A DNA stretch of 64,000 bases from an uncultured Flavobacteriaceae bacterium (GTDB lineage: Bacteria; Bacteroidota; Bacteroidia; Flavobacteriales; Flavobacteriaceae). The stretch lies in NCBI GenBank assembly GCA_947494825.1, contig CANLWN010000001.1, forward strand, positions 124,001 through 188,000. The letters are read 5' to 3'. Below, in pieces: positions 1-9,158 of this stretch. Numbering within the stretch: the first letter of the stretch is position 1; each line of letters starts with the position of its first letter. Under the pieces are notes generated by a model. That model was not told the origin of the DNA. It saw nothing but the letters and a program-made list of their open reading frames with translations, and did no database searches. A program made the translations under genes and the position numbers.

Positions 1-1566
1 GTTATAGGTTCTTTCTTCTTTACTTTCTAATATTACATTTACGATTTTCACTTCAGTCAATACATTACCATTGTTACTGAGAAAATAGCAGGTATCACCT
101 ATTTCCATTTGTTGAACATCCAATCCATATCTTTGTCTGGTATCAGACGGATTATAAGAAGACCAGCCCTTTCCCTTAACATAATATGGATGATCCATGG
201 TATTGGTGTTTTCTGTACCGTTTTCCCATTTGATGTTTATCAAATCACGATGAATTGGAGAATCTTTCATTAAAACCACGTTATTTTCTACTTTTTTTAA
301 CTCAATATTATATGTTTTAACAACATCTCCTACCTCTATATCCTCAATATTCTTGTTTGAACCATCTCCCATCCTGATTTTCGTTCCTTCGACAAAACAA
401 ACATGTGCAGCGGTTCTGGATATGCGTTGCAAATCTCTATTATAAGCATCTCTATCACCCCCGTATTCGGTTTGAATTGTTCGTTCGGCACTTTCACTTA
501 AATATTTACCTATATCCCAAACGGTTAAGCCCCAGCCAACCCATGGAACCCATCTACCGGCAAATTTCCCTATACCTTTGGTCCAAACCCATCGAGCTCC
601 GGAAGAATTAACCACAGGACTGGGCAGTCTAAACGGAGAAGTTCCGGGTATTTTGTTCAAAAATTTGGAAGCAAGAGAAGTTCCTGGCGAAGAACCTGGT
701 GTAATGAACCTTTTCGGTAACCAAGGTTGTCCTGCTGCAATTAATCCTAAACCCACCGGAGTCTTCCAAGTCAACCCTAAAGGGTCGCTTACCTCATCAG
801 CACTGCTCACCGGACTAACCCTACTTCCTGAATTTGAACTCAACTGATCAATCGACTCCTGCGTCTCATCAGCTTTTTGCGCAAAATAGTTTTCATAGCA
901 CTCCGGGTTATCACAATCACTTTCTTCTTCGGTAGTTGAATCGGTATTATCCGATTCCGTACCTCCATTATCCTGAGTCGCGTCATTAATAGCATCGTAT
1001 ATCGATTGACGCGCTTCATCATCCTCGTTTACTGTGTTTGCATAATCCACTGCTTCATTCGAGGTTTGTCCATACCATCTGGGTGCCATCCCGTCATAAT
1101 CAATAAAGAAAACCGGATTGTCAAACGCATAGTTATACGGTGAATGCCTGCGCATCAATTCCGCCAACGGATCCAAATTCATCCACCTACCTAAGGCAGC
1201 ATCATAATTCCTTGCTCCAAAGTCCAACCAGTTCAAGGAACTACTTCCTACGGCATCATCCTGCTCCTCTTTTCCACCAAAACCATATTTATGGTTACGG
1301 CCTATCTGTCCGCCATTATACCCCTTATGCTTCAATCCAAAAGGGTAGTAGTTGTTCTCTTCCCGGATCTCAGAGCTGGCAATGCTACCGTTACCGTTAT
1401 CATCGGAATAGGACAATCTAATGTTGCCCAAATGGTCTTTATATTGATAGATATAATCATATCCGCCACTACCATCAGGTTCTATATAGCCCTCGGGATG
1501 GTTAAAAAATATCAAAGAACTGTTTTCGTACACAAAATTCCCTGCGTACTCCGTGGTGAATTGATT
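1..1566 (-). pseudogene. Orphan RHS core tail with Hint (intein-like) domain, 5'-truncated and cut by window edge
   Basis: The minus strand is open for 522 codons from 1566 to the window start. It begins just after an in-frame TAG (1569-1567) with no start codon nearby. The protein opens with TTEYAGN, then the RHS core signature (DHLGNIRLSYSDDNGNG, NNYYPFGLKHKGYN) and a DPLAEL core end. A low-complexity acidic/Ser-rich linker follows, then a Hint-type self-splicing/autoproteolysis domain starting at CFVEGTKI (Cys codon 397-399), with the HPYYVKGKGW block. The core is closely similar at DNA level to the intact RHS gene (about 4700-5010), and similarity stops at about 1563. This looks like a displaced 3' end of an older RHS allele kept without a start. 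What follows the Hint domain lies outside the window. It could still be expressed by recombination onto the intact gene (inference). Confidence 0.8.
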
Positions 1567-1697
1567 CTAACGGTCCTATACTTTTCTGGGTATACTTAAA
1601 GTGCATTATAGTATTTGATATTTTATCGTACAGTACCTCAACATTATAAAGTTTGCCGTTCTTCACCATTTGAGCATAATGCATAAGCGCATCTGTT

Positions 1698-1857
1698 CCC
1701 CCCAGCTGCCGCCAGCGTCCACGCTGGTGGTATTTCAAATATACAGTATCTTTGACCCCAAAAGAAAAACCACAACCCCCACTTGGAAGATTGTGGCTTT
1801 AATCAGTTTTGCTTACTCTGCCGGAAACACTAGCGTGGACGCTGGCGGTAGTTATAA
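1698..1857. repeat. Intergenic repeat copy A with near-perfect terminal inverted repeats
   Basis: First of three related copies (others at 2601-2773 and 3159-3312). The left end has CTGCCGCCAGCGTCCACGCT (1706-1725). The right end has its inverted counterpart, TAGCGTGGACGCTGGCGGTAG (starting 1831). Between them lies an AT-rich stretch and the hairpin at 1770-1796. The layout is MITE-like, but no transposase or clear target duplication was seen. The stop codon of the 164-aa membrane protein lies inside its right end. Confidence 0.75.
1770..1796 (-). terminator. Terminator-like hairpin inside repeat copy A
   Basis: Read on the minus strand the stem is CCACAA/TTGTGG, extended by further GC and wobble pairs, and is followed by TTTTTCTTTT. 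The same hairpin recurs in copies B and C. It would stop transcription between cassettes of the RHS array. Confidence 0.55.
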
Positions 1858-2346
1858 AATTACCACGAGTAGAATAATCATAAACCCTATAAATGAAAAC
1901 ATGGAATCCATCGGGCGTAATTCTCGTTCATCAATATCCACATGCCTGCCAGCTATCCGCATCACGGTCACAATAAAATAATCTCCGTATAATTTCCTAT
2001 TAATCAGATTGAACAAATAAAACACTGCTATCGTAGCTGGCATTGCTTTTAACCACCTGAGGCTACTACCTCTCATTGTCTGCAATTCAGGATAATCTCT
2101 ATAATAATAGTAGGCTATTAATTGGATAAGCCCTAGAATTCCCCAAATAATCAACATCCTTTTTTTTCTAAATCTTTTATAAAAAACAGTGAAAATCAAA
2201 AAAAAGAACACTAATCCAACAATGAAAAAGTATTTATTAAAAAAACTTTTCTCAAGTATGTCAAAATAAAAAATTAAGAGTGCCCCTATATTGACTATTA
2301 CATAAATCGTTGTTAAGGTATAATCTCCCTTATCTAATTTTATCAT
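1852..2346 (-). CDS. Small membrane protein in RHS orphan array
   Basis: This 164-aa protein has four or five predicted hydrophobic segments (for example YVIVNIGALLIFYFDIL, YFFIVGLVFFFLIFTVFY, IIWGILGLIQLIAYYYY) and a basic patch between segments 2 and 3. It starts 8 nt downstream of the Hint fragment stop and ends inside repeat copy A, so it belongs to the same cassette. The base composition is much more AT-rich than the intact RHS gene. I do not recognise a family. From its position after an RHS/Hint end, it may be an immunity protein or a cargo remnant, but the sequence itself does not show this. Confidence 0.65.
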   Translation of the reverse strand: MIKLDKGDYTLTTIYVIVNIGALLIFYFDILEKSFFNKYFFIVGLVFFFLIFTVFYKRFRKKRMLIIWGILGLIQLIAYYYYRDYPELQTMRGSSLRWLKAMPATIAVFYLFNLINRKLYGDYFIVTVMRIAGRHVDIDERELRPMDSMFSFIGFMIILLVVIL

Positions 2347-2354
2347 TTACAAGG

Positions 2355-2660
2355 TCAATTTAAATTTCTATTATGGACCAAAATTTTATTTGCAAAAAAA
2401 GTATTGTTCTTACCTACATCATCAAGATTATAAACGTCCAGAAAGGTTTTGGTGTCCAACAACTCCAAAATCTTCACACTTTGCAATTCTCCATTATTAT
2501 ATACTTTAACCAAATCTCCTACATTCATATGTTCTATTGGTAATTGAATATTATTTTCTTTGGCAACTTTAACACTATACACACTCCATCCTTTTCCAAC
2601 AACCCCAGCTACCGCGAGCGTCCACGCTCGTGGTGTATCAAATATATGCCATCTTTCCTC
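2355..2660 (-). pseudogene. Orphan C-terminal half of a Hint domain
   Basis: The open frame runs from 2660 to the stop at 2355, and its only usable ATG is at 2582. It starts inside repeat copy B and joins Hint sequence at KGWSVYSVKVAKENN. This aligns with KGWSSYN in the Hint domain of the 1-1566 fragment. It continues through a typical Hint C-terminal block (TFLDVYNLDD...FFANKILVHN) and ends four residues later, so no toxin cargo follows the cleavage site. It looks like a recombination remnant whose N-terminal Hint half and RHS core are missing. Confidence 0.75.
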
Positions 2661-2773
2661 TCAAAAGAAAAACCACAACCCCCCACTTGGGAGATTGTGG
2701 CTTTATTTATATTTGTTTATTTTAAATCAAACGCCTGACCTCCAAAGCATGGCAAGCGTTAGCGGGGGTTATA
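2601..2773. repeat. Intergenic repeat copy B
   Basis: The left end, AGCTACCGCGAGCGTCCACG, matches copies A and C. The right end (CAAGCGTTAGCGGGGGTTAT) is a degraded inverted counterpart of the left. The internal hairpin at 2673-2700 and its A/T flanks are conserved. The Hint fragment reads directly into this repeat, so the repeat marks the junction of the rearrangement. Confidence 0.7.
2673..2700 (-). terminator. Terminator-like hairpin inside repeat copy B
   Basis: The stem is CCACAA/TTGTGG with GC extension. On the minus strand it is followed by TTTTTCTTTTG. It lies directly downstream of the DUF6984-like gene, where a terminator would be expected. Confidence 0.55.
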
Positions 2774-2777
2774 GGAG

Positions 2778-3119
2778 CTATATATGCTCTTTGTCCGAAT
2801 ATTTAGGAAATCTAATTAGTGGATTAAAGTCAACCCTCCAAATATCTAGCTCAAATAAATTTCCATCTGTATCTATGTTTATACAAACAGAGATAGGCAC
2901 ATCATCTACATCATAAAATTGTTTTTCTATTATTGATTTGTCGATTTTCCTTTCCTTTTTTGTTTTTTGAGAATGGACAATGTAAAGACTTCCCATACCT
3001 CCATCAAGCATATCCTCAACCTTCAAGTTTTCAAGATCAAAATCATAATCTTTTAACTCTTTAAGCAGGTTTTCTAACAACTGATACTCTTCTGTTTTTA
3101 AACTTCTTTCTGTTTCCAT
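2778..3119 (-). CDS. DUF6984-like small cytosolic protein, candidate orphan immunity protein
   Basis: This 113-aa soluble protein has no signal peptide. It starts with a helical, charged N-terminus (LLENLLKELKDYDF), then a DMLDGGMGSLY motif and a C-terminal LFELDIWRVDFNPLIRFP block. The last two resemble the DUF6984 family as I remember it. It sits alone between repeat copies B and C. Single small genes between repeats downstream of an RHS toxin gene are the usual position of orphan immunity genes, so that role is likely but inferred. No toxin partner remains next to it. Confidence 0.65.
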   Translation of the reverse strand: METERSLKTEEYQLLENLLKELKDYDFDLENLKVEDMLDGGMGSLYIVHSQKTKKERKIDKSIIEKQFYDVDDVPISVCINIDTDGNLFELDIWRVDFNPLIRFPKYSDKEHI

Positions 3120-3158
3120 GAATTTACTTAGGTATAACTATTCTACCTACACTTATTT

Positions 3159-3312
3159 CCCCCCAGCTGCCGCGAGCGTCCACGCTCGTGGCATATCAAA
3201 TATACAGCATCCTTTATTCCAACATAAAAAACCACAACCCCCACTTGGGAGACTGTGGCTTTCTTCTTTTAACCGCTAGGAATGCAAACCTGTCTGCCGA
3301 CAGGTAGATCCG
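3159..3312. repeat. Intergenic repeat copy C
   Basis: The left end CAGCTGCCGCGAGCGTCCAC and the ATATCAAATATACAGCATC block match copies A and B. The conserved hairpin is at 3232-3258. The right end differs from copy A: it has AACCGCTAGGAATGC followed by the short palindrome CCTGTCTGCCGACAGG. The copy separates the active RHS/lipoprotein unit from the orphan cassettes. Confidence 0.7.
3232..3258 (-). terminator. Terminator-like hairpin inside repeat copy C
   Basis: The CCACAG/TTGTGG stem is followed on the minus strand by a TTTTTTA tract. It is the first such hairpin after the lipoprotein gene at 3334-3816, so it probably ends the RHS operon transcript. Confidence 0.55.
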
Positions 3313-3333
3313 CTCTATCAGGTTATTGAATTT

Positions 3334-3816
3334 CTATTCACTAGTTCTTGATATTTCCTCAAGAATCTCACCCAAATCTATTCTGATATAGTCCGAAGTG
3401 AAATAATTTGACTCATCTAAAATCAGTTCAGTAGTATAATATAGAAAATTATTATCAAAGATAAAGGGGTCTCCCTTATTTGCCTTTAACTTTAGAACAT
3501 AAGAATCCTCTAGTATGAACATGTGATTAAACCCTTCTCGTGTCAATCCAAATAAGTCTTTGTCCAAGGTAGGTTTATACATTCTTATTTGTAAAGTGTC
3601 CAAGTTATTTATTAATGTATCCCCAAATAACTCTGTTTTTGCAAGTTCTCCATATATCCCTTGCAAATCACCCGGAAGTTCACTGAATGATATTCTATCC
3701 TTTTTTAAGTTATCCAAAGTGAAGACGTGGTCATATTCAGATTTGCACCCAAAGGTGAAAAACATGAAAGTGATAATTGTTATGGCAAGTACTCTAAAAA
3801 CAGTTTTCATATTCAA
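3334..3816 (-). CDS. Lipoprotein, candidate immunity protein for the RHS lipase-like tip
   Basis: The 160-aa product has a lipoprotein signal peptide (MNMKTVFRVLAITIITFMFF then TFGC, lipobox Cys about residue 24) and a hydrophilic mature domain without recognised family. It starts 8 nt after the stop of the 1773-aa RHS gene and is the last gene before repeat C, so it is co-transcribed with it. RHS toxin genes are normally followed at once by their immunity gene. A periplasm-facing lipoprotein fits a toxin that attacks lipids or the envelope. The immunity role is inferred from position only. Confidence 0.65.
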   Translation of the reverse strand: MNMKTVFRVLAITIITFMFFTFGCKSEYDHVFTLDNLKKDRISFSELPGDLQGIYGELAKTELFGDTLINNLDTLQIRMYKPTLDKDLFGLTREGFNHMFILEDSYVLKLKANKGDPFIFDNNFLYYTTELILDESNYFTSDYIRIDLGEILEEISRTSE

Positions 3817-3824
3817 ATTAAATA

Positions 3825-6800
3825 TTAGTTAGTCCCGTAAAATCTCCCAAGCCGTCTTTTCGATTGTTCTTGACCCTCACGTGTCTGCTCGCTTATTTTC
3901 AAACTTCTAAGTTTTCGACCTACTTCTTTGAGCTTATTTCTTATCCCTTCGACTTTTGGAAGCCATTCGGCTGTATTCCTATCGGCTTGTCCACAGTGAC
4001 CAGTAAGACCACATCCACTATCATCAGTTAAAGAAAATTGGTCATCGTATTGAACATTGATTGCAGTTTCGAATTCTCTACCTGCCGGCTGTATTGATTT
4101 TTCAGGGCTATCCGGAATTCCCATAGATTCTTCACCTGTATCCTGTCCACCAAGCACTTGTACTATATCACTATTATTAAACACATTTATATGACTAACA
4201 TCTGTATCTGCATCTAATTGGTATTCACTTCTAACAGGAGTATTTATTGTTAGCAAATTTATTGTCACATCGCCTCCAAGTTTATCTCTAAGAATGTTAG
4301 CTGCCAAAATAGCAACGTTTCCTCCATGACTATGTCCAACCAGTGCAATGCTAGATTCAGAGGGATCCTGTTTTTTCATGACAAATTCCGCAATTTTTGA
4401 AGCGGCTTCTACCCTTGCTTTATGTGTATTACCACCACTCCATGGGGGTGAATAAGATTTTTTGGTTCCGAATACCTTACTTATTTGTTCTCTAGTTGTT
4501 GAAGTCATAAACGTTTCATCGACAAACGTTCCATGTATAGCAAAGGTTTCCAATCCTTCAATTTCCAATCCTTCAATTACCCTATTCTCTGCAAAGTTAT
4601 ATGTACCGTTGTATGCATAATCCTCTGCCAACGGATCAATCTGAATGAACCTGCCAATTGAAGGGTCATGCATGCGGTACTTGAATTCCTGAAGATTCAG
4701 TCCCAAATCTTCTGTATACTCCTGTCCCTGAAACTCAAACTTATGATCCCTACCATTTTGCACCACATTATAGCCCTTATGCTTTAGCCCAAAGGGATAG
4801 TAGTTGTTCTCTTCCCTGATCTCGGAAGTGGCAATACTGCCATTACCGTTGTCGTCGGAATAGGACAATCTAATGTTCCCCAAATGGTCCATATATTGGT
4901 ACACATAATCCCAATTGCTGCCATCCGGTTCTACATACCCTTCGGGATGGTTGAAGAACTGCAGCGTGCTGTTCTCATAGACATGGTTGCCCGCATATTC
5001 GGTTGTCACAGAACTTTGCCCGGTCTCGTTCACCACCTTCTTCTGTTTTACGCCCGTGGCGTCGTAAATATATTGAATATTTCCCGAAGCCAAGGTCACT
5101 TGTGTAGGTAAATTCAGATGGTTGTACGTAATACTTGTAATACCCTTATTGGTATCGGTAAGCATATTCCCGTTGGCATCATAAGTGTAGTCGTTCACGG
5201 TATCGGCAGCGGTGTTCACGGCATCGTCCTTAAACCCAAAGCCATCTATGGCGGCGGCATCGGCCACCTTCATCAATTGGTTCCCGCTGTCATAGGTATA
5301 GGTCAGATCGTCCATGGTGCTAAAGGTGGTGGCCCCGCTGTTGGTATGCCCCTGCCGTTCCAAAGTCAGGATATTGCCCATCTTGTCATAGCTTATCCCG
5401 CTCACATTGTAGTTGCTACTGTTGGCCGTGGCGTCGGTGATCCTATTGAGCACATCATAGCCGTACCGATACCAGCGCAAGACATTGTCATTGGCGGTCT
5501 TCCATTCCGTTTCCGAAACATTGCCATTATAGAGCGCCGTGCCGCCATGATCGGCCGTGTTGTAATTGATATCAAAGGCAAAAAGATCGGTCCCCAAATT
5601 TGCCGGATCGTTGATCTGCTTTAGCCAGCCCCGTACGTTATAGCTATAGTCTACCGTCTGCAAGGGCGTACTTTCCGTATTCCCTACTTTTTTGCGGACC
5701 AGTTGGCCTAGCTCATCGTATTCGTTCTGTACCAGCACCTCGGTATGGGACCCAATGGTCTGGGTCTGTTTGATTAAGCGGGCGGCATGGTCATAGGTAA
5801 AATCATCAATGGTGGTTATGGTGCTCTGCCCGGCCTTGGTATGGTCTGCCTTAGTCTGCAATACCTTGCCAGGGAAATCCAATAGCGTCAGCACGGCATC
5901 TACCGTATTGAGATAATTGTTCTTGTTGGCTACATAAATAGGTCTGGCCTTGTTATCATAACCGGTAATCGTGGTGATCCAGTTGGTCGTACCCAATACC
6001 CGCACCTTGCTTACCGTGGGCAGCCCCTGGGTATTACTGGCCTTAGGCTGCCCCAATACAGTTGCCGGGACGTTCAATCCGTCCGAATCTACATAACTAT
6101 CGTAATAGGTTACGGTATGGATTTCCGTTATCGTGCCTGGAATCGTATTATTGGAATAATATATCTGGGTCCCCGCAATGGTGGAGGAGCTACTTTGTCT
6201 GGTCTCGTACAGATCATAAAGAGAGGTGTTATTTGCCAAATTCTGCATACCGGACCTTCCATTACTGTTCACTATTAAGCCAGTGAAGGCCACCCGCCCA
6301 AAGGCGTCGTATTTGGTAAAGAGCCATTGGTTGTTGGCCCGTAGGTTCGCATCTTGTGTCATTACGGGCTGGTCCAGTGGGTTGTAGATGATATATTCCC
6401 AATCCTTGCCCGGAACCTTCTTTTCCACCAAGCGGTTCCTATGGTCGTATTTGTACTGGTAGCAGAGTTCGCTGAGTTCGGTACTGCTCACGTTGTCCGT
6501 GGTCACCTTGGGCGGTAGCACGTAGGTAAGGTTACCAAAGTCGTCATACACATAATAGGTGTCATGGGCACCGCTCTTATAGGTGCGTTTAAGCACTACC
6601 CGACCCAGTTTATCCGTATACTCCTCCATACTATGGTCCGTGCCCGAGCTGTGGTTCTCGTCATAGGTAACATTTTTATAGAGAGTTTTGGCCGTGTAAT
6701 GGCCGTTGTTGGACAGTTGGGGCACTTCCGGATCGCCACCGCTGAAAGTCACCGTAAAGTGGCGCACCTCGTTGGCCGCGTTGGTCTGGTAGGCAAATTC

Positions 6801-9146
6801 GATCTCGTGCCCGCCGCCCATTTTCCAGTCCTTGCCCGGGGCGGCTTGTTTTAATACCCGATTGAGGGGCGAAGCCTCAAAAGCCTTTTCGGAATAGGCG
6901 TTGATGTCCGCTACATTGGTAACGCCGGGGTAATCGGCCGCATAGTTGTCCTTGTAGTATTGTTTAGTGGCCGTTTCCATATCCCCGCTACGATAACTTC
7001 CCACCGATCCGGTAGGTTCGTAATAGGGCAACCATTCCTTCTTTTGTCGTCCGTACTCGTCATAACCCATATGGGCTATAATGTCCTTCTTGTCAGAGGA
7101 GGCCTTGATCCCTCCCCGCTGCACCGGTCTACCGAGGCCGTCATAGTAGGTGGCCGCCTCGAGGACATCACTATTCCTTTTTAGTGCGCCTGTGGCACCG
7201 GGATCTGTTGTGGCTACCTGGTAGGAACGGGTACTGACATAGTTACCATCGCTCATGCTAGGGGCTATATATTCACAGCCATTGGGATTGGTGCTGTATA
7301 CGTTAGGGCATTCGTCATCGCTGTTGGCCACATAATTAGCGGGTTGGGTACAGCTGGTGGTACTTACTGCCGGGTCCCCAAAACCGTCCCCATCACTATC
7401 TTCATACCAGGTAGACGGGGAAGTCACGGTGACCTTTACACTACCGGTATAGAGCGTTTGGCCGCAGGAACTGTCGGCACGTCGATACCAACGGGAGACC
7501 GTAAGGCCACTTGGCGGGTTGTAGGTGGTGGCAGAGGCTCCGCTGATATTGGTCCACCCACTGCTCCCGTTAGCGGAATATTGCCATTGGTAGGTATAGC
7601 TGCCATTGCCCCCTGTGGGCAAGGTGCTGCTGCCCAGTGTATTGGGATCTCCCCCTGAACAAATACTATGTGCCCCATTGATACCTCCCACCACAAGGGT
7701 GGGGTTCACAGTGACCTTTATATTGCCCGTATATACTGTTTGGCCACAGGAAATGGTCCTTCGGCGGTACCAGCGCGAAGCGGTAAGGCCGCTGGGTGGA
7801 TTATAGGTGGTGGTGGTGGCCCCGCTAATGTTGGTCCACCCACTGCTGCCATTGGCGGAATACTGCCATTGATAGGCATAGCTCCCGTTGCCCCCGGAGG
7901 CCGAGCTGCTTGAGGTCAGCGTACCAGGATCTCCATTGTAACAGATGGTCTGTGTACCACCGATACCGCCCGGTGAGGGCGTGGTGTATACCGTTACCTT
8001 TACCGAACCCGTATATTTGGTCTGGGAGCAGGAGATGGCCCTTCTGCGGTACCAGCGTGAAGCGGTAAGGCCGCTGGGCGGGTTGTAGGTGGTAGAGGTG
8101 GCCCCACTGATGTTGGTCCATCCGCTGCTGCCGTTGGCGGAATACTGCCATTGGTAGGCATAGCTGCCGTTACCCCCTGAGGCCGAGCTACTGGAACTTA
8201 GGGTGCTGGGGTCACCATTGTAGCAGACCGATTGTACCCCGCCAATACTCCCAGCTACCAAGTTTGGCTGAACCGTTATCTTAACCGTGTTCGAATACGC
8301 GTTCTGTCCACTACAGGAAGCGATTCTTCTCCGGTACCAACGCGAAGCGGTTAGTCCGCCCGGTGGATTGTAGGAGGAGGAGGTGGCCCCACCGATATTG
8401 GTCCACCCACTGCTGCCGTTGGCAGAATACTGCCATTGGTAGGTATACCCTCCGCTACCGCCCGTACCGGAATTGGAATTGGCAATGTTGCCCGGGTTGC
8501 CACCGTAACAAATAGTACTTGCTCCAATAATGGTTCCCCCGCCCAGATTTGCAATTAAGACGCTGGCCACTCCCGAACTTACACTCCAAACACCGGAGCT
8601 GTTCCGGGCACGTATGTAATAGCCTCCGTTTCCCTCGTTGGCTATGAAGGTAGAGCCCGAGCCCTTGCTAGTGCTGGTACCGCTAGAACTTTTCCCCTGC
8701 CAGTACCAGGTGACACCGCTTGGGGGGGAGCCCGTGCGTTGCAGCGTAGCTTGGCCGCAGTTATTGCTCGAAATGGTCGGGTTAGCTGGGGCACTGGGCG
8801 CACCAAAGGTCACCGAAACTGTTTTGGATGCACTATAGGCGTTCCAATCTGCTCCCAGGATAGAGGCTGTGATCACGGTATTACCGGTATTGTTGAAACG
8901 TACGGTTACCGAGGAGATGGAGCTCGTGGTAATGGTAGCTCCATTGGTTACGCTCCAACTAGTGTTTGTAATTCCAGGTCCCGAAATGGTATAGGTCTTG
9001 GTGTCGTTCTTGTTTGCATTAGAGGAACCATTTAAGGTGTACTGGCCGTATAGCGCAGGAAAGCAGCAGAGCAGAAGGAAGAGTACCCATAGGGCTTTTC
9101 CGAAAGCCATGGGACTTGCTGTTGTTTTTTGTGTTTTGTAATGCAT
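3825..9146 (-). CDS. Secreted RHS/YD-repeat protein with C-terminal lipase-like toxin domain
   Basis: The 1773-aa protein has a signal peptide (cleavage near ALYGQ, about residue 35; a second start at Met13 is possible). Next come Ig/PKD-like segments and four ~94-aa repeats with QWQYSANGSSGWTNI and RWYRR motifs. A DSDGDGFGDP calcium-type loop, a DUF6443-like segment (YYDGLGRPVQRGG), YD repeats and the RHS core (DHLGNIRLSYSDDNG to DPSIGRFIQIDPLAED) follow. The variable tip starts about residue 1535 as FAIHGTF and has an alpha/beta-hydrolase lipase pattern: GHSHG with Ser1606, Asp1660 in NNSD, His1717 in TGH. These look like a full catalytic triad. It is the third gene of an operon with 9159-9626 and 9643-13107. 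The core-to-tip junction and the orphan tails downstream point to tip exchange. A lipase/phospholipase effector is the best reading; the target is unknown. Confidence 0.88.
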   Translation of the reverse strand: MHYKTQKTTASPMAFGKALWVLFLLLCCFPALYGQYTLNGSSNANKNDTKTYTISGPGITNTSWSVTNGATITTSSISSVTVRFNNTGNTVITASILGADWNAYSASKTVSVTFGAPSAPANPTISSNNCGQATLQRTGSPPSGVTWYWQGKSSSGTSTSKGSGSTFIANEGNGGYYIRARNSSGVWSVSSGVASVLIANLGGGTIIGASTICYGGNPGNIANSNSGTGGSGGYTYQWQYSANGSSGWTNIGGATSSSYNPPGGLTASRWYRRRIASCSGQNAYSNTVKITVQPNLVAGSIGGVQSVCYNGDPSTLSSSSSASGGNGSYAYQWQYSANGSSGWTNISGATSTTYNPPSGLTASRWYRRRAISCSQTKYTGSVKVTVYTTPSPGGIGGTQTICYNGDPGTLTSSSSASGGNGSYAYQWQYSANGSSGWTNISGATTTTYNPPSGLTASRWYRRRTISCGQTVYTGNIKVTVNPTLVVGGINGAHSICSGGDPNTLGSSTLPTGGNGSYTYQWQYSANGSSGWTNISGASATTYNPPSGLTVSRWYRRADSSCGQTLYTGSVKVTVTSPSTWYEDSDGDGFGDPAVSTTSCTQPANYVANSDDECPNVYSTNPNGCEYIAPSMSDGNYVSTRSYQVATTDPGATGALKRNSDVLEAATYYDGLGRPVQRGGIKASSDKKDIIAHMGYDEYGRQKKEWLPYYEPTGSVGSYRSGDMETATKQYYKDNYAADYPGVTNVADINAYSEKAFEASPLNRVLKQAAPGKDWKMGGGHEIEFAYQTNAANEVRHFTVTFSGGDPEVPQLSNNGHYTAKTLYKNVTYDENHSSGTDHSMEEYTDKLGRVVLKRTYKSGAHDTYYVYDDFGNLTYVLPPKVTTDNVSSTELSELCYQYKYDHRNRLVEKKVPGKDWEYIIYNPLDQPVMTQDANLRANNQWLFTKYDAFGRVAFTGLIVNSNGRSGMQNLANNTSLYDLYETRQSSSSTIAGTQIYYSNNTIPGTITEIHTVTYYDSYVDSDGLNVPATVLGQPKASNTQGLPTVSKVRVLGTTNWITTITGYDNKARPIYVANKNNYLNTVDAVLTLLDFPGKVLQTKADHTKAGQSTITTIDDFTYDHAARLIKQTQTIGSHTEVLVQNEYDELGQLVRKKVGNTESTPLQTVDYSYNVRGWLKQINDPANLGTDLFAFDINYNTADHGGTALYNGNVSETEWKTANDNVLRWYRYGYDVLNRITDATANSSNYNVSGISYDKMGNILTLERQGHTNSGATTFSTMDDLTYTYDSGNQLMKVADAAAIDGFGFKDDAVNTAADTVNDYTYDANGNMLTDTNKGITSITYNHLNLPTQVTLASGNIQYIYDATGVKQKKVVNETGQSSVTTEYAGNHVYENSTLQFFNHPEGYVEPDGSNWDYVYQYMDHLGNIRLSYSDDNGNGSIATSEIREENNYYPFGLKHKGYNVVQNGRDHKFEFQGQEYTEDLGLNLQEFKYRMHDPSIGRFIQIDPLAEDYAYNGTYNFAENRVIEGLEIEGLETFAIHGTFVDETFMTSTTREQISKVFGTKKSYSPPWSGGNTHKARVEAASKIAEFVMKKQDPSESSIALVGHSHGGNVAILAANILRDKLGGDVTINLLTINTPVRSEYQLDADTDVSHINVFNNSDIVQVLGGQDTGEESMGIPDSPEKSIQPAGREFETAINVQYDDQFSLTDDSGCGLTGHCGQADRNTAEWLPKVEGIRNKLKEVGRKLRSLKISEQTREGQEQSKRRLGRFYGTN
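7425..8560 (-). repeat. Four tandem ~282-bp repeats inside the RHS gene
   Basis: Equivalent positions (GGTCCA at 7551, 7833, 8115, 8400) recur every 282-285 bp, giving four 94-95 aa Ig-like units. Units 2 and 3 (centre) are the most alike. Such repeats can gain or lose units by recombination and are prone to assembly collapse. Confidence 0.8.
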
Positions 9147-9158
9147 GGTCTTTCGGTT

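Noticed and set aside
1502-1738. 78-aa minus-strand frame between repeat A and the RHS fragment
   Set aside because: The C-terminal part is the wrong frame of the RHS core, and the start lies in repeat A. The middle (GKLYNVEVLYDKISNTIMHF) may be the tail of a lost toxin, but it cannot be called a gene.
1698-3312. Reading the three repeats as a CRISPR array or an integron attC array
   Set aside because: Only three long copies with gene-sized gaps, no short regular spacers, no cas genes and no integrase. The hairpin is terminator-like rather than an attC fold.
5118-5624. 168-aa plus-strand frame inside the RHS gene
   Set aside because: It is antisense to the YD repeats, has GI/V-rich composition without domain pattern and no start context.
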